Program-made: the position numbers and the translations under genes | Shown: positions 34,458-43,403 of the stretch, one piece after another | Numbering within the stretch: position 1 is the first letter of the stretch | Layout of the letters: every line of letters begins with the position of its first letter | Notes under the pieces: model-generated | What the model saw: the letters and a program-made list of their open reading frames with translations, nothing else | What the model was told of the DNA's origin: nothing | Databases searched by the model: none | NCBI GenBank assembly: GCA_002082585.1 | Contig: CP020563.1 | Location: 1,606,001-1,670,000, forward strand | Length of the DNA stretch: 64,000 nt | Reading direction: 5' to 3' | Source of the DNA: Kitasatospora albolonga | GTDB lineage: Bacteria > Actinomycetota > Actinomycetes > Streptomycetales > Streptomycetaceae

Positions 34458-35483
34458 TCACGCCTTCACCAGCCCTTTGCTCGCATTGGCCGCGTCCCCG
34501 CCGAGCGCCAGGTACACATCTTCCAGGCTGGGTGTGGCCAGGGTGAAATCGTCCAGCGCGGCGAAGGCCGCGCCGCCCGTCACCGCGGCGACCGCGGCCC
34601 GCGCCTCGTCGGGGCCGAGCCGCAGCACCCAGCGCCGCCCGGACTCCTGGGCGGACGGGCGCAGCGCGGCGACCTCCGGGACGTCCAGCGGGGCCCGCTC
34701 GCGCCACATGAGCTCGACGCGGACCTCCCCGGCGACCTTCTCCTTGAGTCCGGAGGGGGTGTCGCAGGCGATGACCCGGCCGCGCTCCAGGACGGCGACC
34801 CGGTCGAGGACGGTCTCGGCCTCGATGACGTTGTGGGTGACCAGCAGCACCGTGGCCCCGCGCTCGGCCCGGCGGCGGTCGACGGCGGCCCAGACGGCCC
34901 GCCGGGCCACCGGGTCCATTCCGGTCGTGGGCTCGTCCAGGACCAGCACGGGCCGGTCCCCGACGAGCGTGGCGGCGAAGCAGGCGAGCCTGCGCTGACC
35001 GCCGGAGAGCTTCTTCAGGGGCCGCCCGGCCAGTTCGGTGAGGCCGAGCTCCTCCAGTACGGCGTCGCGTTCGGCACGCGCCTCGCGGACGTGGAGCCCG
35101 CGCAGCCGCCCGGTGGTCTCGGCCGCCAGGGAGACGGTCAGCTCGTCCAGGGCGGTGGATTCCTGCCCGAGGTAGCCGATCAGCCGGGAGGCCCGCTCGG
35201 GGTGGCGTACGAGGTCGTGGCCGAGGACCTCGACGGAGCCGGAGTCGGGCCGCATCAGCCCGGTGAGCTGGCGCACCAGCGTGGACTTCCCGGCGCCGTT
35301 GGGGCCGAGCAGCCCGAAGATCTCGCCGCGCTCGACGTCGAGGCTGATCCCGTCGGTGGCGCGGACCTCGGGGGTGGCGGGTGCGCCTCGGCGGCCCCGG
35401 ACGGCGGGGTAGGTCTTGACGAGGTCACGCACCGCGCACACGGTGCCGTTGTCGCGCTGCGCCTGTGCTGTGCCCGTACTCAC
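34458..35483 (-). CDS. ABC transporter ATP-binding protein
   Basis: 341 residues from the GTG at 35483. A complete nucleotide-binding domain: Walker A GPNGAGKST, signature LSGGQ, Walker B VLVLDEPTTGMD, and the H-loop LLVTHN. The C-terminal ~100 residues are the accessory domain seen in exporter ATPases of the drug-resistance type. It acts with the ABC-2 permease downstream. A Gln replaces the usual Q-loop context only mildly (YLGQES). Confidence 0.9.
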   Translation of the reverse strand: MSTGTAQAQRDNGTVCAVRDLVKTYPAVRGRRGAPATPEVRATDGISLDVERGEIFGLLGPNGAGKSTLVRQLTGLMRPDSGSVEVLGHDLVRHPERASRLIGYLGQESTALDELTVSLAAETTGRLRGLHVREARAERDAVLEELGLTELAGRPLKKLSGGQRRLACFAATLVGDRPVLVLDEPTTGMDPVARRAVWAAVDRRRAERGATVLLVTHNVIEAETVLDRVAVLERGRVIACDTPSGLKEKVAGEVRVELMWRERAPLDVPEVAALRPSAQESGRRWVLRLGPDEARAAVAAVTGGAAFAALDDFTLATPSLEDVYLALGGDAANASKGLVKA

Positions 35484-35595
35484 GAGGTACGAGGGTACGG
35501 GGTCACATGCCCCGGTTCGCGCCCGGGGCCGCCACGCGTCGCGGAACCCCGGCACGACCTGCGGGAGGCACCCGCCCCGGTCCGCGGGAAAGGCC

Positions 35596-36864
35596 CTACT
35601 CCGCGGCGGGCACGTGTTCGGCCGCCGCGCGCACGTCGATCTCGCGCCAGAACCCGGCCCGGATCGCGTAGCGGTCGTGCTCGTCGATCTGGTCGTCCTT
35701 GTGGGCGAGGAGGCCGAAGCGGGCCGCGTACCGCAGGAGTTCGCCGTCGATGCGGTGCGGGATGCGGGGGTACATGGTGGAGAGCTTCTGGAGGTGGACG
35801 GTCTCCGGGAGGCGTTCCATCCAGCGCCGGGCGAAGACCTGGCCCACCTCGAAGGGGTCGCCGCCGACGGTGGTGATGTCCTCCTCCCGGTCGGCCCAGC
35901 GCTGTTCGGCGCTGGTGAGCTGGGCGAGGGTGGGCAGGGACGCGGTCTCGGCCGGTTCGCCGAGGGGGCCGCCGCGTTCGACCCAGCCCTTGTCGGAGGA
36001 CCAGCGCAGGGTGGCGTTGGCCGGGGTGGCGTGCTGGGCGGCGCTGCGGTCGGGGTGGGTGGAGTGGGCGCGGAGGGCGGCGAGGTCCTTGGGGGTGGGG
36101 ACGGTCTTGTGGCCGGAGGCGGGCGGGGCCTCGGAGCGGCCGGTCCCGGCGGGCTCGGCGGGGCCGTCGGGGGCGGCGGCCGCCCGGGCGGCCTGGGCCG
36201 CCGCTTCGGAGGCCCGTTCGGCGGAGGCGGCGAGGGCGGCCTCCGGGAGGGGCGCGGAGAGGATGGCGGCGATCTCGGGGCGCGGGGCGGGCGGCGGGGG
36301 GAAGTTGCCGCCGGTGTCCTTGGCGCGGACGGCCTTGGTGATCCAGGCCCGGTCGAGGACCCGCCGCTCGTCGGCCTCCGCGACCAGGTCCTCGGACTGG
36401 TTGTAGTCGCCGTCGGCGGCCTGGACGGCCCAGAGGTGGACGGCGACGCCGTGCTCCTTGGCGGACATGAGGCCGGGCAGCAGATCGCCGTCGCCGGTCA
36501 CCAGGACCACATCGGAACAGGCCCGGTTCCTGGCCAGCTCGGTCAGCTCGGCGTGCATGGCGGCGTCCACGCCCTTCTGCGCCCAGCGTCCGTCGCTGCG
36601 GGTCAGGGCTCCCAGCCGTACGGTCACCCGGGGCATCACGCGGAGCCTGCGGTGCTCCGGCTGGGGCACCCGGTCGGGGGCGCCGTCGAACCAGTAGATC
36701 CGCAGCAGCGGCTGCTGGGTGTCGGCCTCGGCCCGCTCGCGCAGCCCCTGGATGAGGGCGGCGTGGTCGACGGTGATGCGGGACCGGGCGGGCTCTCCGG
36801 CCAGCAGGCTCGCGGCTGCGCCCAGCAAGTAGCCTGCGTCCACCAGGACGACGCAACGGTCCAC
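35596..36864 (-). CDS. NYN-domain protein (PIN-like RNase fold)
   Basis: 422 residues from the GTG at 36864 (GTG at 36873 is an alternative with a too-close ribosome-binding site). The N-terminal NYN domain has the acidic residues of a Mg2+-dependent nuclease: VDAGYLLG, VDAAMHAELTELA and VVLVTGDGDLLPGL. An Ala/Pro-rich linker (about 195-290) leads to a winged-helix-like C-terminal domain (FARRWMERLPETVHLQKLSTMYPRIPHRID). It resembles conserved actinobacterial NYN proteins presumed to act on RNA; no substrate is known. Confidence 0.85.
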   Translation of the reverse strand: MDRCVVLVDAGYLLGAAASLLAGEPARSRITVDHAALIQGLRERAEADTQQPLLRIYWFDGAPDRVPQPEHRRLRVMPRVTVRLGALTRSDGRWAQKGVDAAMHAELTELARNRACSDVVLVTGDGDLLPGLMSAKEHGVAVHLWAVQAADGDYNQSEDLVAEADERRVLDRAWITKAVRAKDTGGNFPPPPAPRPEIAAILSAPLPEAALAASAERASEAAAQAARAAAAPDGPAEPAGTGRSEAPPASGHKTVPTPKDLAALRAHSTHPDRSAAQHATPANATLRWSSDKGWVERGGPLGEPAETASLPTLAQLTSAEQRWADREEDITTVGGDPFEVGQVFARRWMERLPETVHLQKLSTMYPRIPHRIDGELLRYAARFGLLAHKDDQIDEHDRYAIRAGFWREIDVRAAAEHVPAAE

Positions 36865-37164
36865 GCGTTCCACCCTCTTCCAGGAATTCGGGAACGGTTC
36901 AGCGGCCCGCCCCTCGATGCACGGGTCCGCTTACCCAGGGTTTCCTTCGAGTCTGCCCGACCGCGCAAGGGTTGACGGCCGGAACTCGATCATCGGCGTG
37001 GCGAATCGGGAAAGAGCTGGAAAAGGTTCCGGGGCGGGCGGTGGGAAGGGGCCCACTGCGGATACCGCTACGCACGGTAATGATCCAACATGCACGGTTT
37101 GTGTGGCCATGTGAGTCTGACAACGGTCCTGGACCCCCAGGATTCCCCACAGGAGGCATACACC
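36865..37164. other. Upstream region of NYN gene and small basic protein gene
   Basis: A divergent intergenic stretch of 300 bases. I see AT-richer sequence around 37075-37125 that could hold the promoter of the small gene, and a good ribosome-binding site (AGGAGG) at its end, but no defined operator or RNA. Confidence 0.4.
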
Positions 37165-37344
37165 ATGGCCAAGAACAAGAACCGCAAGCAGGGCAGCCAG
37201 CACGACCGCGCGTCCGCGTCGGAGCGCAGCGCCGAGCAGGCCAAGTCGACGGCGTACGAGTCGCAGACCCAGCCGCAGACGCAGGCCCAGGGCAGCCCGT
37301 CCGACGTGGCGCGCAAGCACCAGCGGCGCTTCGGTCACAACTGA
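37165..37344 (+). CDS. Small hydrophilic conserved protein
   Basis: 59 residues: basic start MAKNKNRKQGSQ, then Gln/Ser/Ala-rich sequence and a KHQRRFGHN end. An AGGAGG lies eight bases before the ATG at 37165, and the gene has its own terminator, so it is well supported as expressed. It has no membrane segment and is predicted largely disordered. Similar short proteins are widespread in Streptomyces; function is unknown, and small basic or acid-soluble-like roles are speculation. Confidence 0.75.
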   Translation: MAKNKNRKQGSQHDRASASERSAEQAKSTAYESQTQPQTQAQGSPSDVARKHQRRFGHN

Positions 37345-37409
37345 AGCGCGCATATGACGCGCATGTCCGACGCGCGCCACTGACGCGTCGGCCGCTCGCG
37401 GTCGAGACA

Positions 37410-37448
37410 CGAGAGGGGCGTCCCGCACGGTGCGGGACGCCCCTCTCG
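37410..37448. terminator. Bidirectional terminator between small gene and dnaE
   Basis: CGAGAGGGGCGTCCCGCAC at 37410-37428 is the exact reverse complement of 37430-37448, with a single-base centre (an effective stem of about 17 bp). The plus-strand side is followed by TCGTTTCC. It lies between the stop codons of the two convergent genes. Confidence 0.85.
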
Positions 37449-37470
37449 TCGTTTCCGTACCGCCCGGAAC

Positions 37471-40400
37471 TCAGCCGGCCAGGCAGGCGGGCCCGAGCAG
37501 CACCTTCAGATCGCCGAAGAGGGCCGAGTCGGCCTTGACCCGGTGCCGGTCGAGCCGCAGGACGGTCGTGGTGCGGGGGCCCTGGAGCCTGATCCGTACC
37601 TCGGTGTCGCCCCGGTGGTGGCTGAGCACCTCGCCGAGCCGGGTGACCATCGGCGGGGTGATCTTCACGGTGGGGATGGTGAGGATGACGGGCGCGTTGG
37701 TCCCGGCGTTGGAGATGTCGGGGACCTGCATCTCCATGGCGACCAGCCGGGGCACGTCCTCGCGCTTGTCGAGCCGTCCCTTGACGAAGACGACGGTGTC
37801 CTCGACGAGCTGGGTGGAGACCAGCTGGTAGGTGGCGGGGAAGAACATGCACTCGATGGAGCCCGCCAGGTCCTCCACGGTGGCGATGGCCCAGGCGTTG
37901 CCCTGCTTGGTCATCTTGCGCTGGAGGCCGGAGATGATGCCGCCGACGGTGACGACCGAGCCGTCGGAGTAGTCCCCGCCGGTGAGCTGGGAGATCGAGG
38001 CGTCGGCCTTGTCGGAGAGGACGTGCTCCAGGCCGAAGAGCGGGTGGTCGGAGACGTACAGGCCGAGCATCTCCCGCTCCTGGGCGAGCAGGTAGGACTT
38101 CTCCCACTCGATGTCGGAGAACTCCACGTCGAGCCCGAAGCCCGGCTCGTCGCTCTCCTCCTCGCCCATGCCGCCGAAGAGGTCGAACTGGCCCTCGGCC
38201 TCCTTGCGCTTGACCTGGACCACGTTGTCGATCATCGGTTCGTGGTGGGCGACGAGCCCCTTGCGGGTGTGGCCCATCTCGTCGAAGGCACCGGCCTTGA
38301 TCAGCGATTCGACGGTGCGCTTGTTGCAGACGATCGCCTCGACCTTGTCGAGGAAGTCGGGGAAGGAGCTGTACTTCCCCTTGGCCTTGCGGGAGCGGAT
38401 GATCGAGTCCACGACGTTCTGGCCGACGTTGCGGATGGCGGTCAGGCCGAACAGGATCACGTCGTCGCCCTGGGCCGCGAAGTTGGACAGCGACTCGTTG
38501 ACGTTGGGCGGCAGCACCTTGATGCCCATGCGGCGGCACTCGTTGAGGTAGACCGCGGACTTGTCCTTGTCGTCCTTGACCGAGGTCAGCAGGGCCGCCA
38601 TGTACTCGGCGGGGTAGTTCGCCTTCAGGTAGGCGGTCCAGTAGGTGACCAGGCCGTACGCCGAGGAGTGCGCCTTGTTGAACGCGTACCCGGCGAACGG
38701 CACCAGGACGTCCCAGAGCGCCTTGATCGCCTCGTCGGAGAAGCCCTTGTCGCGGGCGCCCTTCTCGAAGAGGACGAAGTTCTTCGCCAGCTCCTCGGGC
38801 TTCTTCTTGCCCATCACGCGGCGCAGGATGTCGGCCTCGCCGAGCGAGTACCCGGCGACGATCTGGGCGGCCTTCTGGACCTGCTCCTGGTAGACGATCA
38901 GGCCGTAGGTGAGGCCGAGGACCTCCTTGAGGGGCTCCTCCAGCTCCGGGTGGATCGGGGTGATCTCCTGGCGGCCGTTCTTGCGCTCCGCGTAGTTCGT
39001 GTGCGAGTTCATGCCCATCGGGCCCGGCCGGTAGAGGGCCGAGACGGCGGAGATGTCCTCGAAGTTGTCGGGCTGCATCTGGCGGAGCAGGGAGCGCATC
39101 GGCCCGCCGTCGAACTGGAAGACGCCGAGCGTGTCACCGCGGCAGAGCAGTTCGTACGTCTTGGGGTCGTCCAGCGGCAGGGAGAGCATCTCCAGGTCGA
39201 TGCCCTTGTTGGACTTCACCATCTTGATGGCGTCGTCCATGATCGTCAGGTTGCGCAGGCCGAGGAAGTCCATCTTCAGCAGGCCGAGCGACTCGCACTG
39301 CGGGTAGTCCCACTGCGTGATGGTGACGCCGTCGGTGTGCCGGACCCAGACCGGGGCGTGGTCGACGATCGGCTCGCTGGACATGATGACGCCGGCGGCG
39401 TGCACGCCCATCTGCCGGACCAGGCCCTCGACGCCCCTCGCGGTGTCGATGACCTTCTTGACGTCCGGCTCGTTCTCGTACATCCCCCGGATCTCGCCCG
39501 CCTCGCTGTAGCGCGGGTGCTTGGGGTTGGTGATGCCGTCGAGGTCGATGCCCTTGCCGAGGACGTCGGCGGGCATCGCCTTGGTGAGGCGGTCGCCCAT
39601 GGCGTAGGGGTAGCCCAGCACACGGGCCGAGTCCTTGATGGCGTTCTTCGCCTTGATCTTGCCGTACGTGCCGATCATGGCGACCTTGTCGGCGCCGTAC
39701 TTCTCGGTCACGTACCGGATCACCTCGACGCGCCGACGCTCGTCGAAGTCGATGTCGACATCGGGCATCGAGACGCGCTCGGGGTTGAGGAACCGCTCGA
39801 AGATCAGCCCGTGCTCGATCGGGTCGAGGTCGGTGATGCCCATCGCGTACGCCACGATCGAACCGGCCGCCGAACCACGGCCGGGTCCCACCGCGATGCC
39901 GTTGTTCTTGGCCCACATGATGAAGTCGGCGACAACCAGGAAGTACCCCGGGAACCCCATCTGGATGATGATGTCCATCTCGTACTCGACCTGCTTCTGC
40001 CGGTCCTCGGGGACGCCGTTCGGGAAGCGGCGCTTCATCCCGTTGCGGACCTCCTCCTGGAACCAGGTGACCTCCGTGAAGCCGTCCGGGATGTCGAACT
40101 TCGGCATGAGGTTCTTCGCCTCGAACATGCCGGAGGTGTCGATCTGCTGGGCGACCAGGAGGGTGTTGGCGCACCCCTCCTGCCAGGCGTCGGAGGAGTC
40201 GACGGCGTACATCTCGTCCGTCGTCTTCAGGTAGTAGCCGGTGCCGTCGAAGCGGAAGCGGTCCGGGTCGGAGAGGTTCTTGCCGGTCTGGATGCAGAGC
40301 AGGGCGTCGTGGGCGGTGGCCTCGTGCGCGTACGTGTAGTGGGAGTCGTTGGTGACCAGCGGCGGGATGCCCAGCTTCTTGCCGATCTCCAGCAGCCCGT

Positions 40401-41010
40401 CGCGGACCCGGCGCTCGATCTCGATGCCGTGGTCCATCAGCTCCAGGAAGTACCTGCCCTCGCCGAAGATGTCCTTGTAGTCCGAGGCCGCCTGGACCGC
40501 CTCGTCGAACTGGCCGAGCCGCAGCCGGGTCTGCACCTCTCCGGAGGGGCAGCCGGTGGAGGCGATGAGCCCCTCGGACCACTGGGAGATGGTCTCCTTG
40601 TCCATCCGGGGCCACTTCTGGAGCCAGCCCTCGGCGTACGCGTCCGAGGAGAGCCGGAAGAGGTTGTGCAGCCCGGTCTTGTTCGCCGCCCAGATCGTCT
40701 TGTGGGTGTAACCACCGGAACCGGACACGTCGTCACGCTTCTGGTGCGGCTGCCCCCACTGCACCTTGCGCTTGTGCTTGCGCGACTCGGGGGCCACGTA
40801 CGCCTCGATGCCGATGATCGGCGTGACCTCTGCCTTCTTCGCCGAGTGGAAGAAGTCGTAGGCCCCGTGCAGGTTGCCGTGGTCGGTCATCGCGATGTGC
40901 GTCATGCCCATCTCGTTGGCCGCCTCGAACATGTCCTTGAGCCGCGCCGCACCGTCCAGCAGCGAGTACTGGGTATGAACGTGCAGGTGCGTGAAGGGCG
41001 GCTTGGTCAC
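37471..41010 (-). CDS. dnaE: DNA polymerase III alpha subunit
   Basis: 1179 residues from the GTG at 41010, behind GGAGG, which gives the expected length. This is the replicative polymerase. The N-terminal PHP domain keeps its metal ligands (HLHVHTQYSLLDG, TDHGNLHG), as in actinobacterial DnaE1 enzymes where PHP provides proofreading. The polymerase active site is PDVDIDFDERRR, with GRGSAAGSIVAY nearby; a helix-hairpin-helix region and an OB domain (VTVGGIISGLQRKMTKQG) follow. It is a single-gene transcript, divergent from the DUF2252 gene. The long plus-strand frame opposite it is a shadow. Confidence 0.97.
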   Translation of the reverse strand: MTKPPFTHLHVHTQYSLLDGAARLKDMFEAANEMGMTHIAMTDHGNLHGAYDFFHSAKKAEVTPIIGIEAYVAPESRKHKRKVQWGQPHQKRDDVSGSGGYTHKTIWAANKTGLHNLFRLSSDAYAEGWLQKWPRMDKETISQWSEGLIASTGCPSGEVQTRLRLGQFDEAVQAASDYKDIFGEGRYFLELMDHGIEIERRVRDGLLEIGKKLGIPPLVTNDSHYTYAHEATAHDALLCIQTGKNLSDPDRFRFDGTGYYLKTTDEMYAVDSSDAWQEGCANTLLVAQQIDTSGMFEAKNLMPKFDIPDGFTEVTWFQEEVRNGMKRRFPNGVPEDRQKQVEYEMDIIIQMGFPGYFLVVADFIMWAKNNGIAVGPGRGSAAGSIVAYAMGITDLDPIEHGLIFERFLNPERVSMPDVDIDFDERRRVEVIRYVTEKYGADKVAMIGTYGKIKAKNAIKDSARVLGYPYAMGDRLTKAMPADVLGKGIDLDGITNPKHPRYSEAGEIRGMYENEPDVKKVIDTARGVEGLVRQMGVHAAGVIMSSEPIVDHAPVWVRHTDGVTITQWDYPQCESLGLLKMDFLGLRNLTIMDDAIKMVKSNKGIDLEMLSLPLDDPKTYELLCRGDTLGVFQFDGGPMRSLLRQMQPDNFEDISAVSALYRPGPMGMNSHTNYAERKNGRQEITPIHPELEEPLKEVLGLTYGLIVYQEQVQKAAQIVAGYSLGEADILRRVMGKKKPEELAKNFVLFEKGARDKGFSDEAIKALWDVLVPFAGYAFNKAHSSAYGLVTYWTAYLKANYPAEYMAALLTSVKDDKDKSAVYLNECRRMGIKVLPPNVNESLSNFAAQGDDVILFGLTAIRNVGQNVVDSIIRSRKAKGKYSSFPDFLDKVEAIVCNKRTVESLIKAGAFDEMGHTRKGLVAHHEPMIDNVVQVKRKEAEGQFDLFGGMGEEESDEPGFGLDVEFSDIEWEKSYLLAQEREMLGLYVSDHPLFGLEHVLSDKADASISQLTGGDYSDGSVVTVGGIISGLQRKMTKQGNAWAIATVEDLAGSIECMFFPATYQLVSTQLVEDTVVFVKGRLDKREDVPRLVAMEMQVPDISNAGTNAPVILTIPTVKITPPMVTRLGEVLSHHRGDTEVRIRLQGPRTTTVLRLDRHRVKADSALFGDLKVLLGPACLAG

Positions 41011-41127
41011 GGCGTCGGGCCTCCGGGAAGTCGGGCGATGACGGACGGGGGGACAGCGTGGAAGTCTACGACGTGATGGCGCCGGACGACGGGCACTCCC
41101 GGCTTCCGCCGAGCGTTGGAGAGGGCA

Positions 41128-41139
41128 GGACACGTGTCC
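41128..41139. promoter_or_regulatory. 12-bp perfect palindrome between dnaE and the DUF2252 gene
   Basis: GGACACGTGTCC, centred on CACGTG, lies midway between the divergent starts at 41010 and 41225. It could be an operator; no regulator is indicated. A T-rich patch (GTTTTGTC) follows it. Confidence 0.3.
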
Positions 41140-41224
41140 GTTTTGTCATGCACTCCATCACGCTCGCAGTCGAGCGGTCACGGGTCCGGCCAGGCACGCC
41201 AGCTACAGCGGGAGGCAGCAAGAA

Positions 41225-42550
41225 ATGTCGGAAACGCAGACCGGCGCGGCGCGGCGCGGGGAGCAGATTCTCGCCGTTTTCGACACCGCCTTCGGAGAGC
41301 TGCTGGCCGCCGATCCGGCCGCCTTCCGGGTCAAGTTCCGCAAGATGGCGGGCTCGGCCTTCGCCTTCTACCGGGGCACGGCCTGCCTGTTCTACACCGA
41401 CCTGGAGCGCGAGCAGCGCGGCGGGCCGTATCTGGACGAGCGCACCGGCCGGGTCTGGATTCACGGTGATCTCCACGCGGAGAACTTCGGCACCTACATG
41501 GACGCCAACGGCCGCCTCGTCTTCAACGTCAACGACTTCGACGAGGCGTACGTGGGCCCCTTCACCTGGGACCTGAAGCGGTTCGCCGCCTCCGTGGCGC
41601 TGATCGGGTACGCCAAGGCGCTGTCCGACGAGCAGATCACCGACCTGGTCCGGATCTTCGCCGGGGCCTACCGGGAGCGCATCCACGCGCTGGCGACGGG
41701 CGCGAAGAACGACGAGGTGCCGCCCTTCACGCTGGACACGGCTCAGGGGCCGCTGCTGGACGCGCTGCGGGCCGCCCGTTCGCTGACCCGGTTCTCGCTG
41801 CTGGACTCGATGACGGTGATCCGGGACTTCGAGCGCCGGTTCGCGGACGGCGGCGGGGCGATCGACCTGGACGCCGCCACGCGGTACAAGGTGCTGGCCG
41901 CGTTCGACGGCTATCTGGAGACGCTGCCGGAGTCGAGCCTGACCCGCCCCGACTCCTACCGGGTCAAGGACGTGGTGGGCCGCCGGGGCATCGGCATCGG
42001 ATCGGCCGGGCTGCCCTCGTACAACATCCTCCTGGAGGGCAACAGCGACGCCCTGGAGAACGATGTGGTGATCTACCTCAAGCAGGCGCAGACCCCGGCG
42101 GTCTCCCGGCACATCACGGACGCCGCCGTGCGGGACTACTTCCAGCACGAGGGCCACCGCACGGTGATCTCGCAGCGGGCGCTCCAGGCGCACGCGGACC
42201 CGTGGCTGGGCTGGACCGAGCTGGACGGGGCGGGCCAGCTGGTCGCCGAGGTCTCGCCGTACGCGGTCGACCTGGACTGGTCCGAGATCGACGAGGTGGA
42301 CGAGATCGCGGCGGTGGTCGCCGATCTGGGCCGGGCGACGGCCACCATGCACGCGGCGGCGGACGACGAGAGCGGCCACTCGCTGGTGCCGTTCTCCACG
42401 GAGCGGGCGATCGACGCGGCCATCGCGGCCGACGAGGAGGGGTTCGGCGAGCTGCTGGTGGACTTCGCCCACAGCTACGGCGCACGGGCCCGTGCGGACC
42501 ACCAGATCTTCGTGGACCTCTTCCGCAACGGCCGCATCCCGGGCCTGTAG
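41225..42550 (+). CDS. DUF2252 protein, kinase-like fold
   Basis: 441 residues, ATG at 41225 with GGGAGG upstream. DUF2252 proteins resemble aminoglycoside phosphotransferase-type kinases: here HGDLHAENFG (catalytic-loop-like HxDxxxxN) and NVNDFDEAYVGP (DFD/DFG-like metal motif) are evident, followed by a long helical C-terminus. A small-molecule kinase is likely; the substrate is unknown. It is transcribed away from dnaE as an apparently single gene. Confidence 0.88.
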   Translation: MSETQTGAARRGEQILAVFDTAFGELLAADPAAFRVKFRKMAGSAFAFYRGTACLFYTDLEREQRGGPYLDERTGRVWIHGDLHAENFGTYMDANGRLVFNVNDFDEAYVGPFTWDLKRFAASVALIGYAKALSDEQITDLVRIFAGAYRERIHALATGAKNDEVPPFTLDTAQGPLLDALRAARSLTRFSLLDSMTVIRDFERRFADGGGAIDLDAATRYKVLAAFDGYLETLPESSLTRPDSYRVKDVVGRRGIGIGSAGLPSYNILLEGNSDALENDVVIYLKQAQTPAVSRHITDAAVRDYFQHEGHRTVISQRALQAHADPWLGWTELDGAGQLVAEVSPYAVDLDWSEIDEVDEIAAVVADLGRATATMHAAADDESGHSLVPFSTERAIDAAIAADEEGFGELLVDFAHSYGARARADHQIFVDLFRNGRIPGL

Positions 42551-42602
42551 GCCGCACCGGGCCGTCACACCCGGTCGGGGAGCGGGCGACTCTCAGCCTC
42601 TT

Positions 42603-42621
42603 TTAAGGTCCGCTTACCTCA
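42603..42621 (+). promoter_or_regulatory. Candidate iron box (DmdR1/DtxR-type)
   Basis: TTAAGGTCCGCTTACCTCA matches the 19-base Streptomyces iron-box consensus at 13 positions by hand count, with the central AGGT...ACCT dyad. It ends four bases before the ATG at 42626, a place where a bound repressor would block transcription or initiation. Confidence 0.45.
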
Positions 42622-42625
42622 CGAC

Positions 42626-43339
42626 ATGACACACTTTCCGGCGATGGACATCTCAGGTACGCAGCTCAGGGTGGCGCGCGCGGCGCTTTTCGCCGCGCTC
42701 GTCGTCACCCTGTCCACCGCGTCCCACGTCCTGCTCTCCGGGGTCCCGCTGCCGCTGACCGCGGTGGGGCTGCTCGCCGTAGCCGTCTTCGCCGTGGCCT
42801 ACGCGCTGGCCGGGCGGGAGCGCGGTTTCGGTGCGATCGCGGGGCTGCTCGTCCCGCTGGAGCTGGCGGCCGACACCTTCTTCACCGCGGGCCAGCACCT
42901 CTGTTACGGGGCGGCAGGCGGGCCCATCGCGGGTCCGCTGCGCTCGGTGGGCTTCGACGTGCTGTGCGGCGGCGAGGCGGGCGCGGTGGGCACCCCGCTC
43001 GCCGGGGTGACGGGCGCGGGCGACCGCGCGGCGGCCCTGCTGGCCCAGCCCGGTCCGGCCGTGCCGTGGCTGCTGCTCACCGCCCATGTGGCCGTCGGCC
43101 TGCTCGCCGCCGCCTGGCTGCGGCGCGGGGAGGCGGCGCTGGCGGGGCTGCTGCGGGCGGCGGCGCTGGTGGCGTTCCGGCCGCTGCTCGTCGCGGTCGC
43201 GGTGGTGCGCGGTGGCCTGCGGTCCGCGGCCGGTCTCCGCCGGGCCGCCGGGCGGGCGCACCCGATCGCCCCGGCCCGTCTCCTCGTGCACTCCGTGGCC
43301 CGGAGGGGACCGCCGCTCACGGCGTACGCCTCTGCCTGA
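42626..43339 (+). CDS. Multi-pass membrane protein of unknown function
   Basis: 237 residues from the ATG at 42626 (ATG at 42644 possible). Five or so hydrophobic segments: LFAALVVTLSTASHVLLSG, VGLLAVAVFAVAYALAG, FGAIAGLLVPLELAADTFF, LLLTAHVAVGLLAAAWL and ALVAFRPLLVAVAVV. Histidines and cysteines (ASHVLLSG, GQHLCYG, LCGGE, TAHVAVG) are placed in or next to segments, which could bind metal or heme. It is 64 bases upstream of the DsbA-like gene and may share its transcript. An iron-box-like sequence overlaps its leader. I do not recognise a family. Confidence 0.75.
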   Translation: MTHFPAMDISGTQLRVARAALFAALVVTLSTASHVLLSGVPLPLTAVGLLAVAVFAVAYALAGRERGFGAIAGLLVPLELAADTFFTAGQHLCYGAAGGPIAGPLRSVGFDVLCGGEAGAVGTPLAGVTGAGDRAAALLAQPGPAVPWLLLTAHVAVGLLAAAWLRRGEAALAGLLRAAALVAFRPLLVAVAVVRGGLRSAAGLRRAAGRAHPIAPARLLVHSVARRGPPLTAYASA

Positions 43340-43403
43340 GGGCAGGGCGCCGACACCGGGCAGCACCCCTTCCACTCCCCACGTATTCACGGAGAAACGA
43401 ACC

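Noticed and set aside
37543..41076. Plus-strand open frame of about 1177 codons opposite dnaE
   Set aside because: It is exactly antisense to dnaE, has Val/Leu/Gly/Asp-biased sequence typical of a GC-rich shadow frame, and shows no domain.
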